Source: JAHEYG01 sp040403535
GTDB taxonomy: Bacteria; Bacteroidota; Bacteroidia; B-17B0; Aurantibacillaceae
DNA: 15,469 nucleotides
NCBI GenBank assembly: GCA_040403535.1
Contig: JBBAKL010000076.1
Coordinates: 1-15,469, forward strand
Direction of reading: 5' to 3'
Shown here: positions 7,817 to 14,446 of the stretch, in pieces
Layout of the letters: each line of letters starts with the position of its first letter
How positions within the stretch are numbered: the first letter of the stretch is position 1
Translations under genes and position numbers: made by a program
Notes under the pieces: generated by a model
The model's database searches: none
What the model was told of the DNA's origin: nothing
The model's input: the letters and a program-made list of their open reading frames with translations, nothing else

Positions 7817-8422
7817 ATGTCTGTTAGAATCATATTAATAATTGCCTTTAGCCTTGCTTTTAGCAGGGCGTGGTCTCAGACTTTATATGGCGCTATGGCG
7901 CCTGACAGCGTGCGTAAAAAATGTGAGGCGGTCATCTTATCGGAAATAGGACAAAACGCTTTCAATAAGCATGTGAAATTTATTAAGAGCGACGGCCACC
8001 TGAATGGAAGTGTTTTAAACGGCTTTACACTGTTTTACTCATTTAACTTTCCGAACGTGAAAGAGAGCCATGTTATTTTTACGATAGACTATAAGTTTGG
8101 TAAAGGTGTAGTTAAAGATATCGCCTTTAAAAACCATACCAGAATGCCCGCTAACATTAAAAAGAACGGTGCAAAAGTTATAGGCTTTGAAGAGGCAAAA
8201 AAAGTGGCCATAACAAGCGATACCACCTTAAAAAAATACAGCGATAAACTCTACGGTGAAATCTCTACCGATTACGACAACACCAAAAAAGACTATTATT
8301 TTGTTTGGTATTTTTATTATCTGGAACCATGTAAGAATTGTGAGGCAGACTCGTATAACGCCCACAATGTGTATATAGACGCGGTAACCGGTAAATCCAT
8401 TAAAAGTCCTGCTAAGAAATAA
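7817..8422 (+). CDS. Exported protein of unknown function, PepSY-like C-terminus
   Basis: A 201-residue protein with a clear signal peptide: MSVRIILIIAFSLAFSRAWSQ, likely cut after AWS at about residue 20, so it is periplasmic or beyond. The mature part is a mixed alpha/beta protein. Its end (NVYIDAVTGKSIKSPAKK) resembles the closing strand of PepSY-type domains, and a CKNC pair lies shortly before. I do not recognise the family. The ATG is only six bases after the T run of the SRP RNA, leaving no room for its own promoter outside that RNA, so expression by read-through or from inside the RNA gene is likely. The signal peptide supports this start over the internal Met at 27. Confidence 0.75.
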   Translation: MSVRIILIIAFSLAFSRAWSQTLYGAMAPDSVRKKCEAVILSEIGQNAFNKHVKFIKSDGHLNGSVLNGFTLFYSFNFPNVKESHVIFTIDYKFGKGVVKDIAFKNHTRMPANIKKNGAKVIGFEEAKKVAITSDTTLKKYSDKLYGEISTDYDNTKKDYYFVWYFYYLEPCKNCEADSYNAHNVYIDAVTGKSIKSPAKK

Positions 8423-8490
8423 ACCCAGGCTCCTGATGTTCTGTAACAGGGCAGACATGATCGCTTAAATTCATCAACATTCTTTAAACA

Positions 8491-8524
8491 TTTGTAACAA
8501 CAATCCTGTCTTCTTTTACTTTTG
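8491..8524 (+). promoter_or_regulatory. Transaldolase promoter, Bacteroidota type
   Basis: TTTG (8491-8494) and TACTTTTG (8517-8524) match the -33 TTTG and -7 TAnnTTTG consensus, with 22 bases between them, slightly more than the usual 19-21. The start codon follows 19 bases after the -7 box. Confidence 0.55.
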
Positions 8525-8543
8525 CGGTAATTAAACTAAACCA

Positions 8544-9191
8544 ATGAAATTTTTTATTGATACAGCCAATCTGGCTCAGATTAAAGAAGCACAAGACTTA
8601 GGTGTTTTAGACGGTGTTACCACTAACCCATCCTTAATGGCAAAAGAAGGCATAAAAGGACAAGAGAATATTTTAAAACACTATGTTGACATTTGTAACA
8701 TTGTTACCGGCGATGTAAGTGCCGAAGTAATCTCAACCGATTTTGAAGGCATGGTAAAAGAAGGTGAAGCCTTAGCTGCCTTACATCCTCAAATTGTAGT
8801 AAAAGTTCCTATGATTAAAGATGGTGTTAAAGCAATAAAATATTTTACCGAAAAAGGAATTCGTACCAATTGCACTTTAGTATTTAGTGCAGGTCAGGCT
8901 TTATTAGCGGCAAAAGCCGGTGCCAGTTATGTATCGCCATTTATCGGGCGTTTAGATGATGTAAGCACGGATGGTATGCAGTTGATTGAAGATATCCGCA
9001 TCATTTACGATAACTATGGATTTGATACTGAAATTTTAGCAGCATCTGTTCGTCATCCAATTCACATTATACAATGTGCTAAAGTTGGTGCCGATGTAGC
9101 AACATGTCCGTTAAGCGCCATTACCGCCTTATTAAACCACCCTTTAACCGACAAAGGACTGGCACAGTTTTTAGCGGATGCTAAAAAATAA
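8544..9191 (+). CDS. tal: Small transaldolase / fructose-6-phosphate aldolase family
   Basis: A 215-residue TIM-barrel class I aldolase of the short transaldolase (TalC/FSA-like) subfamily. It moves a dihydroxyacetone unit between sugar phosphates in the non-oxidative pentose phosphate pathway. The N-terminal MKFFIDTANLAQI and DGVTTNPSL are hallmarks, the Schiff-base lysine is Lys87 in VVKVPM, and SPFIGRLDD and the closing HPLTDKGLAQF are typical. The short length separates it from the E. coli TalB type. It is a single-gene unit with its own promoter and terminator. Transaldolase is more likely than FSA activity, but the two cannot be cleanly parted by eye. Confidence 0.92.
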   Translation: MKFFIDTANLAQIKEAQDLGVLDGVTTNPSLMAKEGIKGQENILKHYVDICNIVTGDVSAEVISTDFEGMVKEGEALAALHPQIVVKVPMIKDGVKAIKYFTEKGIRTNCTLVFSAGQALLAAKAGASYVSPFIGRLDDVSTDGMQLIEDIRIIYDNYGFDTEILAASVRHPIHIIQCAKVGADVATCPLSAITALLNHPLTDKGLAQFLADAKK

Positions 9192-9224
9192 ACAAACACC
9201 ACTCAAAAAACTAAAAGCCTAAAG

Positions 9225-9255
9225 AGCCATTTCGAAAGAGATGGCTTTTTTGTTT
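9225..9255 (+). terminator. Transaldolase terminator
   Basis: AGCCAT (9225-9230) pairs with ATGGCT (9241-9246), followed by a T-rich tract. An outer alternative pairing AAAAGCC (9213-9219) with GGCTTTT is also possible. Confidence 0.7.
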
Positions 9256-9256
9256 T

Positions 9257-9308
9257 GGGGCTTCCTGCTAAGGCAGACGGGCTGTTGCAGGCTACGCTAT
9301 CGCTACGG
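9257..9308. repeat. GC-rich block, possible interspersed repeat remnant
   Basis: A GC-rich stretch of about 50 bases in an otherwise AT-rich gap before the recombinase. It contains small hairpins: CTGC-TAAG-GCAG (9265-9276) and CCTGC (9264-9268) with GCAGG (9287-9291). It has no coding sense and no second copy in this window. It might be one copy of a genome-wide repeat, or part of a recombination site 5' of the recombinase. The remaining bases to 9414 show nothing else firm. Confidence 0.25.
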
Positions 9309-9414
9309 TTTTTTTCTAAGGCAAAAGAACTATATCTTCCACATCCCTAAGCCAAAAACAAATTGCTATAATTTATGGCAACATCATTAAAACATCTGCA
9401 TTTAATTTTGTTGT

Positions 9415-10548
9415 ATGATTATACAAATTGAGATGTGGCATGGATTGTACGATAACAAGCAACGCATGTTCTTAAAATTTCCGTACAACCAACAATTAAT
9501 TGAAAAAGTAAAAACACTACCGGGCGCCAAATGGAGCACGAGTAACAAAGCATGGCATGTACAGTACACCGTTGAAATTTCGCATCGCATTAAAGTACTA
9601 TTTAGCAATAATGCCGTTAATATAAATTACCTCAACCCAAGCCAGGCATGGCCATTAGTTGAAAAACCTCATCCATTAAAACCGCACGAAACATTAGGCA
9701 ATCTCACAACAGAAGCACAGGAAAAAATACGAACCTTAAAACGCTGGATGTTGCAGCGACGATATAGTGACAGCACCATTGAAACGTATTGCGATGCCAT
9801 AAAAACCTTTTTTCGGTTCTTTGCAGACAAAAACATCCATGAAATCACCAATGATGATTTGGTAATTTTTAACAGCGATTATATTTTAGCAAATGGTTAC
9901 TCCTCCTCTTTTCAGAACCAGGTGGTGAATGCGATTAAATTGTTTTATAAGACCGTAGAGAACAAACAACTGGAAACTGAAATTATTTACCGGCCAAAGC
10001 GAGAAAAGGTTCTGCCCAATGTATTAAGCAAAGAGGAGGTGAAATTAATTTTAGAGGCGCCAAAGAACATTAAACACCGAGCCATGCTGAGCCTGCTTTA
10101 TAGCTGCGGATTGAGGTGTAGCGAATTACTTAACCTAAAACCTGATCATATTGATGCCAACAGAAAACTAATTACTATAAAAATGGCAAAAGGACGTAAA
10201 GACCGAATTGTCCCTTTAAGCGATAAAATTCTGGTTATGTTACGTGAATACTGGAAACTTTATCAGCCAAAAGTTTACTTATTTGAGGGACAAAATGAGG
10301 CTGAGAGATATGATGAACGTAGTTTACAAAATGTATTAAAACAAAGTTTAGCAAAAGCAGGTATTAATAAACCGGTAACCTTACATTGGTTAAGGCACAG
10401 TTATGCCACTCACTTATTAGAAGCTGGAACAAACTTAAGGTATATACAGGAAATACTAGGACATAGCAGTAGTAAAACTACGGAGATATACACGCATGTT
10501 AGCTCTGCAGGTATACAAAAAGTAATTAGCCCGTTTGATAGTTTATGA
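9415..10548 (+). CDS. Tyrosine recombinase of the cassette array (IntI/Xer-like)
   Basis: A 377-residue site-specific recombinase. Residues about 10-65 form an extra N-terminal alpha/beta domain (FLKFPYNQQLIEKVKTLPGA, then KAWHVQY). An arm domain (about 100-180) and the catalytic domain (about 200-370) follow. The catalytic residues are all visible: Arg234 (GLRCSEL), Lys259 (AKGRKDR), His324 and Arg327 (HWLRH), His350 (LGH) and Tyr359 (EIYTHV). The segment AKAGINKPVTLHWLRHSYATHLLEAG is close to the equivalent part of integron integrases, but the IntI-specific insertion expected before it (about 270-300) is missing. ATG 9415 is used; ATG 9433 is possible because a TAATTTTG box (9403-9410) lies very close. 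Palindromic site 1 begins 18 bases after the stop. Asp codon use (3 GAC of 13) is host-like. It probably drives cassette excision and insertion. Confidence 0.9.
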   Translation: MIIQIEMWHGLYDNKQRMFLKFPYNQQLIEKVKTLPGAKWSTSNKAWHVQYTVEISHRIKVLFSNNAVNINYLNPSQAWPLVEKPHPLKPHETLGNLTTEAQEKIRTLKRWMLQRRYSDSTIETYCDAIKTFFRFFADKNIHEITNDDLVIFNSDYILANGYSSSFQNQVVNAIKLFYKTVENKQLETEIIYRPKREKVLPNVLSKEEVKLILEAPKNIKHRAMLSLLYSCGLRCSELLNLKPDHIDANRKLITIKMAKGRKDRIVPLSDKILVMLREYWKLYQPKVYLFEGQNEAERYDERSLQNVLKQSLAKAGINKPVTLHWLRHSYATHLLEAGTNLRYIQEILGHSSSKTTEIYTHVSSAGIQKVISPFDSL

Positions 10549-10565
10549 TAAAAATGCTTAAATTA

Positions 10566-10658
10566 GCTATACTAGCCAAGCGCCTATTTATGGCGCCTAT
10601 ACAACCAACGGTGGTTGTATAAGCGAATGTTTATGGCGCCTATAAGCTAGTTATAGCC
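10566..10658 (+). repeat. Site 1: palindromic recombination site next to the recombinase (attI-like candidate)
   Basis: The outer arms GCTATACTAGC (10566-10576) and GCTAGTTATAGC (10646-10657) pair with one bulged base. A central hairpin of 10 bp, TATACAACCA (10598-10607) with TGGTTGTATA (10612-10621), has loop ACGG. A 15-bp direct repeat containing GGCGCCTATA occurs at 10587-10601 and 10630-10644, with a partial copy near 10579. The right box GTTATAGCC (10650-10658) opens cassette 1. Unlike sites 2-5 it lacks the 1-base/5-base spacer design, so it may be the primary insertion site rather than a cassette attC. Confidence 0.65.
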
Positions 10659-10664
10659 AATGGT

Positions 10665-11303
10665 ATGGCGACAGAAACACAACATATTAACAGCGTGACA
10701 AAAGAACTTTTAGACAACGGTTTTCTTCACCTGACTGACCAGACCGAAGAGCAATTAAACGAGTTAATAAATTCGTTAGGACAGATTATTTTCACTACTG
10801 ACGTTATTGTGAAACCTGAAAGTAAAGGAATGGTAACTTCTGCTCGTGGACTTGACTTTCACACCGACCATCACAAAGCCAAATACATAATTTGGTATTG
10901 TTACAAACAAACCGACTTAGGTGGCGACAGTATTTTGATGGACGCAGAAAAAATTTACCAGCAACTTTCAGACGACTATAAACAACAACTCAAGACAATT
11001 GAACTTTTTGAACATAAAATATTTCCGGACGACAAAGAGAGTTATCCTTTTGTGGCGACAGACGAAAACGGAAACAGAAAATTTTATTATTCATTTTGGC
11101 TTGTAAAGAACGAAGACAAACAAAATCCTGCAATGCTTGAATTTCAGCGACTGATTAAACAGACAGAACCTATAAGAATGAACTTAAAGGAGCGGGACAT
11201 TCTTGTTGTGAATAATCACAGAGTTTTTCACGGCAGGACACCAATTGAAGGAAGCAAAGACCGTTTCCTGAAAAGATTTTGGCTAACAGCAAACAATTCA
11301 TAA
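10665..11303 (+). CDS. TauD/TfdA-like Fe(II)/2-oxoglutarate dioxygenase (cassette 1)
   Basis: A 212-residue cytoplasmic dioxygenase of the TauD/TfdA fold, which couples oxidation of an organic substrate to decarboxylation of 2-oxoglutarate. The iron ligands are His66 and Asp68 (FHTDHH) and His189 (HRVFHGR); Arg200 or Arg204 (DRFLKRFW) should bind 2-oxoglutarate. It is shorter than taurine dioxygenase (about 280), so it is a compact form with unknown substrate. The ATG lies only 14 bases inside the cassette boundary, as is common for cassette genes. All 16 Asp codons are GAC, unlike the chromosomal neighbours, suggesting foreign origin. A second gene follows 18 bases downstream in the same cassette. 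Confidence 0.85.
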   Translation: MATETQHINSVTKELLDNGFLHLTDQTEEQLNELINSLGQIIFTTDVIVKPESKGMVTSARGLDFHTDHHKAKYIIWYCYKQTDLGGDSILMDAEKIYQQLSDDYKQQLKTIELFEHKIFPDDKESYPFVATDENGNRKFYYSFWLVKNEDKQNPAMLEFQRLIKQTEPIRMNLKERDILVVNNHRVFHGRTPIEGSKDRFLKRFWLTANNS

Positions 11304-11321
11304 ATCAAAAAATAACGCAAA

Positions 11322-11831
11322 ATGGAACAGACAATTTTAATTTATCCTGACCCGATTAGCGTAGAAAGAGTTTCTTACCTAATCAATCAAAAGGGCATTG
11401 ACCCTGTAATCGCAAACCTTGACCTTGAAATGGTTAAGATGAAACTTCGTGAGCCAGAAGAAGGTGAAAATTGGACACACGAACAATGTGACAGTGCAGA
11501 AGTAGAATACAAACGCTACTTACACTTATGCAAAAAATTTGGAAAGGGAATTGTTCCAAACAAGATTATGGACAAGTTTTGGCATTACCACATTCTTGAC
11601 ACAAGAGCGTATCACAAAGACTGCGACACGGTATTCGGACATTACTTACACCACTTTCCATACTTCGGTATGCGTGGCGAACAAGATGCAATTGACTTGA
11701 AAAATTCATTCCTGCAGACAAAGGAAAAATATCGTGAAACATTTGGTGAAGAAATCGCAAGAGACGAACACACCGACTGTTGGCACGACTGTGAAAACCG
11801 TTGTTGGCACGCTTGTTCAGACGACAAATGA
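11322..11831 (+). CDS. Glycine-rich-domain-like (GRDP-type) protein with Cys-ladder tail (cassette 1)
   Basis: A 169-residue protein. The core MDKFWHYHILDTRAYHKDCDTVFGHYLHHFPYFG (residues 83-116), followed by a TKEKYRETFGE segment, matches the glycine-rich domain-containing protein-like family, whose WHxHILDT motif suggests a metal-binding or catalytic site. The C-terminal tail has Cys at 153, 157, 161 and 165, a strict CX3CX3CX3C ladder containing two CWH units, preceded by HTD. The tail could bind metal or be a modified peptide; neither is shown. It shares a cassette with the dioxygenase and the same GAC preference (14 of 15 Asp codons), so the two probably work together. Its stop is 11 bases before site 2. 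Confidence 0.75.
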   Translation: MEQTILIYPDPISVERVSYLINQKGIDPVIANLDLEMVKMKLREPEEGENWTHEQCDSAEVEYKRYLHLCKKFGKGIVPNKIMDKFWHYHILDTRAYHKDCDTVFGHYLHHFPYFGMRGEQDAIDLKNSFLQTKEKYRETFGEEIARDEHTDCWHDCENRCWHACSDDK

Positions 11832-11842
11832 CAAGAACCACC

Positions 11843-11979
11843 GGCTATAACACGGGTTTTGCGTCAGGCGGGGTGACGTGCAAACTTGGAGCTTTGTGCT
11901 TCTATTCAAGTTTACTGCTGGTTAACAGTTTTGTGCTCCGAAACCCGCCCGAACGCAAAGCCCGAAAACGTTATGGTAC
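11843..11979 (+). repeat. Site 2: attC-like palindrome ending cassette 1 (family A)
   Basis: The left box GGCTATAAC (11843-11851) is the inverse of cassette 1's first bases. After one A comes CGGGTTTTGCGTC, which pairs with GAACGCAAAGCCCG on the right (one G-T wobble). AAAAC then precedes the right box GTTATGGTAC (11970-11979). Nested stems lie inside: GGAGC (11888-11892) with GCTCC (11935-11939), or alternatively AAACTTG (11882-11888) with CAAGTTT (11907-11913). It is about 135 bases long. The start TAACACGGGTTT is shared with site 5. Confidence 0.8.
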
Positions 11980-11994
11980 ATTGTGAGTCGAAAA

Positions 11995-12426
11995 CTATAA
12001 CCAACAATTATCAGACTGAATAGACTTTGGTTCAAGTCCACCACCGCCAACAAATTGCATAATTGAAGAACCAAATCCACAAGGCACAATCTCGTCATTT
12101 TCGTTCAAGCAAATATCCGTTCCATTTACAAATTTGTAGCGTTTGCCTTTAACTTTTATTCCATCTATTTCGGTTTTCTCGGACCGACTGAATTTACAAT
12201 CATTTTCACCTTTATATTCGGGATCAAGTAGTTTTTTTTGCTCTTTATTCAGATGTAATTTTGCAGGTTGGGTAAATAAATATGCTAAGTAGCCACTTGA
12301 AAATATGAATGGAATGAATGCTGCTGCTGCTAAGTTTCCTTTCCCGTTTCTATATAAGTAAGCAGACAATAAAGCACTTCCTGACATAACAAGAAATATT
12401 TTTGAATAACGATCTTTTGTAAACAT
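11995..12426 (-). CDS. Small membrane protein of unknown function, reversed in cassette 2
   Basis: A 143-residue protein read against the direction of the array. Two hydrophobic segments near the N-terminus (about 9-25 and 31-50) form a membrane hairpin. A soluble, Lys-rich tail follows, with a few Cys (NDCKF, DICLN, VPCGF, NCWL) and a GGGG stretch. I do not recognise it. Reversal means it cannot use a promoter read through from the recombinase side, and the very AT-rich 120 bases upstream (12427-12553) probably hold its own promoter, although no clear boxes are visible. Its Asp codons are host-like (1 GAC of 7), unlike the other cassettes. Confidence 0.6.
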   Translation of the reverse strand: MFTKDRYSKIFLVMSGSALLSAYLYRNGKGNLAAAAFIPFIFSSGYLAYLFTQPAKLHLNKEQKKLLDPEYKGENDCKFSRSEKTEIDGIKVKGKRYKFVNGTDICLNENDEIVPCGFGSSIMQFVGGGGLEPKSIQSDNCWL

Positions 12427-12553
12427 AGTTTATAAATTAATTTAAATACAATTTAAGAAAATTTACTAAGCAATAAAAGTAGTGTTAATAAAAATATACT
12501 TTATTTGATATTGTTGTTACTTCTTTTAAATTTATAATAAAAAATTACAACGC

Positions 12554-12662
12554 ACCATAACAGCATGCAAGCGTCATTTTTGCGAGTTGTTATGCTAATT
12601 GGTAAATTAGCAGTTGAAAGTTGTAGCAAAAACGGGTGCCTGCACGCGGCCCGTTAGCTGTG
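12554..12662 (+). repeat. Site 3: attC-like palindrome ending cassette 2 (family B)
   Basis: The left box ACCATAAC (12554-12561) is the inverse of cassette 2's first bases. After one A, GCATGCAAGC pairs with GCCTGCACGC on the right (two A-C mismatches). GGCCC then precedes the right box GTTAGCTGTG (12653-12662). Further in, TTTTTGC pairs with GCAAAAA. The apex is a perfect 8-bp hairpin, TGCTAATT (12593-12600), loop GGTA, AATTAGCA (12605-12612). The start TAACAGCRTGCAAGCGYCAT is shared with site 4. Confidence 0.8.
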
Positions 12663-12667
12663 ATTTT

Positions 12668-13621
12668 ATGACTACACAAACAGAATATCAATATGAAGTA
12701 GGCTTTTCGTTTTTGAAACAAGACGAAGCAATTGCTTATGACCTGAATGACCATATTCAAGACAGACTTTCGACTTTCATATACTCCAAGAAACAAGAAG
12801 ACCTTGGTGGAAAGGATGGAGAAAAAAAATTCAATACAGTTTTTTATCAAGAGTGCAGAGTTGTTGTAGTTCTATATCGTGACGGTTGGGGCGAGACACC
12901 TTGGACAAGAATTGAAGAGACTGCTATAAAAAATCGAGCCTTTGACAAAGGTTGGGACTTTTTGCTATTTATAAATATGGACACTAACTCGACATTACCT
13001 ACTTGGATTCCGAGAACTTATATCTGGCTGGACTATCAGCGATTTAAAACAGAAGGTGCAATTGCCGTTATTGAACATAAAGTTAAAGAACAAGGCGGTA
13101 CTAGTCGTCAAGAAACCATCGCAGAAGCAGCAGAAAGACTCAAACGATTAAGAAAAGCAGAAAAAGAGAGGGAGTTATTTCTTAAAAGTCAGGAAGCAGT
13201 TACACAGGCAAATAGAGAACTTAGAACTATTATCGAAAAATTAAAAATTCTTAAGCCTGTTATTGAAGACCCTGAAACTTTTCTTGATTTAGTAACTTTA
13301 GAACGAACTAACCTTCCAATGTATGAATTTGGATTTAACGGATATTATCTATGCTTTAATAGCGTTTATCCAATTCAACACGATATTACTAATGGCACTT
13401 TAAAAGTAACAATTTATGAAAAGAGAGGCCACGACCAAACAGAATATAAAGAATACATACATAAACAATCGATATTAAGTTTTGACAGAGATTTGATTGG
13501 AAATAATGGTTGGTCTGAACACAATACAGGCAATGATTTTTTAACAACAGACGAACTAATTGACAAATGGGTAAAACAGTTTATTAATGACCTTGGAAAA
13601 AGAAAGAAAAACCACAGCTAA
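12668..13621 (+). CDS. TIR-domain protein, probable defence effector (cassette 3)
   Basis: A 317-residue protein. An open frame begins earlier, but ATG 12668 is chosen because it starts right after site 3 and gives MTTQTEYQYEVGFSF, the first TIR strand. The TIR domain spans about 1-135: beta-A YEVGFSF, BB-loop region YSKKQEDLGGKDGE, beta-C CRVVVVLY, then TPWTRIEETAI, where Glu83 or Glu84 is the candidate NADase glutamate. A charged coiled coil (about 148-195) leads to a C-terminal domain of unknown type (about 200-315). Bacterial TIR proteins often deplete NAD during phage infection, so defence is a reasonable inference. The stop codon TAA lies inside the left box of site 4. Asp codons are 16 GAC of 21. 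Confidence 0.75.
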   Translation: MTTQTEYQYEVGFSFLKQDEAIAYDLNDHIQDRLSTFIYSKKQEDLGGKDGEKKFNTVFYQECRVVVVLYRDGWGETPWTRIEETAIKNRAFDKGWDFLLFINMDTNSTLPTWIPRTYIWLDYQRFKTEGAIAVIEHKVKEQGGTSRQETIAEAAERLKRLRKAEKERELFLKSQEAVTQANRELRTIIEKLKILKPVIEDPETFLDLVTLERTNLPMYEFGFNGYYLCFNSVYPIQHDITNGTLKVTIYEKRGHDQTEYKEYIHKQSILSFDRDLIGNNGWSEHNTGNDFLTTDELIDKWVKQFINDLGKRKKNHS

Positions 13622-13696
13622 CAGCGTGCAAGCGCCATAACCCTGCCGCAGGCGCAACACAAGGCAACATCGCCTACACGCAAACCGTTAGCGGTA
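13613..13696 (+). repeat. Site 4: attC-like palindrome ending cassette 3 (family B)
   Basis: The left box CACAGCTAAC (13613-13622) is the inverse of cassette 3's first ten bases and includes the last codons and stop of the TIR gene. After one A, GCGTGCAAGCG pairs with CGCCTACACGC on the right (9 of 11). AAACC then precedes the right box GTTAGCGGTA (13687-13696). The apex includes CCTGC-C-GCAGG. At about 84 bases it is the shortest of the set. Confidence 0.8.
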
Positions 13697-13824
13697 ATAA
13701 TACAGTCGACAGAAAATGATTTAGTGGCAAATAGTAATCGGGCATGGACACATAATCTTTTTGTTTTCGTCCTTTATAACCGATTAGATGCAATTTAATT
13801 TGCGGAGAATAATTTAACTTAAAT

Positions 13825-14391
13825 ATGAAAGAAAAAGATATTAAAAATAAAAAGGACCGATATAAAAATTTGGACTTAGCCCTGATAGTTATCCCTTTTT
13901 TTATCTTGTATATCTTTTTTTTCTTTATTAAAGACACTTTTGATTATAATCTAAAAAAGCAAGATTTGATTCGCGTGGAAGGTGTTATTGTGTGGTCAGA
14001 ATTGTTTCATAAAACAGGTAACAAAGCGAGTTATGAAAAATCAGGAATCTATTTTAAACTAAAAGGGAAAGAAGACATATACAGCATAGTTTATCAGGGT
14101 AAAGAGGCGTTTAAGATCTCTGAAAAATATTTTAAAATTCATGACTCTATCGTTCTTTATCATCGCCACAGGTGGCAGCAACTTATAAGTTGGGGTGACC
14201 TCCATAAAATATATTATCTTGAAAGCAATAAAAATGTGTTAAGGGACTATTTTAATAGACCAAAACACTACACTTATTACATGAATCTAATAATTGGATC
14301 TGTATTATTTATAGTTTGGTTAGGTTTCCTGATCTTTTATTATGTGAAATACAAACCACAACATAACAATCCTCACACTCTTTTTTTATAA
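13825..14391 (+). CDS. Two-helix membrane protein of unknown function (cassette 4)
   Basis: A 188-residue protein. A Lys-rich N-terminus precedes a first membrane helix at about 19-37 (ALIVIPFFILYIFFFFI). A soluble domain of about 110 residues with beta strands (RVEGVIVWSELFH, SGIYFKLKGKEDIYSIVYQG, DSIVLYHRHRW) follows, then a second helix at about 152-172 (LIIGSVLFIVWLGFLIFYYV). The layout of two helices around an extracytoplasmic beta domain resembles DUF3592-type proteins, but I cannot assign it. About 130 non-coding bases (13697-13824) separate it from the cassette start; they hold no clear promoter. Asp codons are 7 GAC of 10. Confidence 0.65.
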   Translation: MKEKDIKNKKDRYKNLDLALIVIPFFILYIFFFFIKDTFDYNLKKQDLIRVEGVIVWSELFHKTGNKASYEKSGIYFKLKGKEDIYSIVYQGKEAFKISEKYFKIHDSIVLYHRHRWQQLISWGDLHKIYYLESNKNVLRDYFNRPKHYTYYMNLIIGSVLFIVWLGFLIFYYVKYKPQHNNPHTLFL

Positions 14392-14446
14392 GTAAAAACT
14401 AATTGAAGCTAAGCTATTCTATGATAAAGTATTTAATGAGATAAAC

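Noticed and set aside
7611..7838. 75-codon plus-strand frame across the SRP RNA
   Set aside because: It overlaps the SRP RNA and its promoter and gives a low-complexity, non-protein-like product.
9415..10548. Calling the recombinase a true IntI
   Set aside because: The insertion characteristic of IntI is not visible, so IntI/Xer-like is the safer name.
11566..11841. Minus-strand frames opposite the GRDP-like gene
   Set aside because: They are shadows of a gene with clear family motifs on the plus strand.
11801..11986. 61-codon plus-strand frame through site 2
   Set aside because: It translates the palindrome itself and starts inside the upstream gene in another frame.
12614..12667. Earlier start for the TIR protein at a TTG
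   Set aside because: It would place the start inside site 3; the TIR fold begins just after ATG 12668.
12590..12850. Minus-strand frame over site 3 and the TIR gene start
   Set aside because: It is antisense to the TIR domain and crosses a recombination palindrome; no motif.
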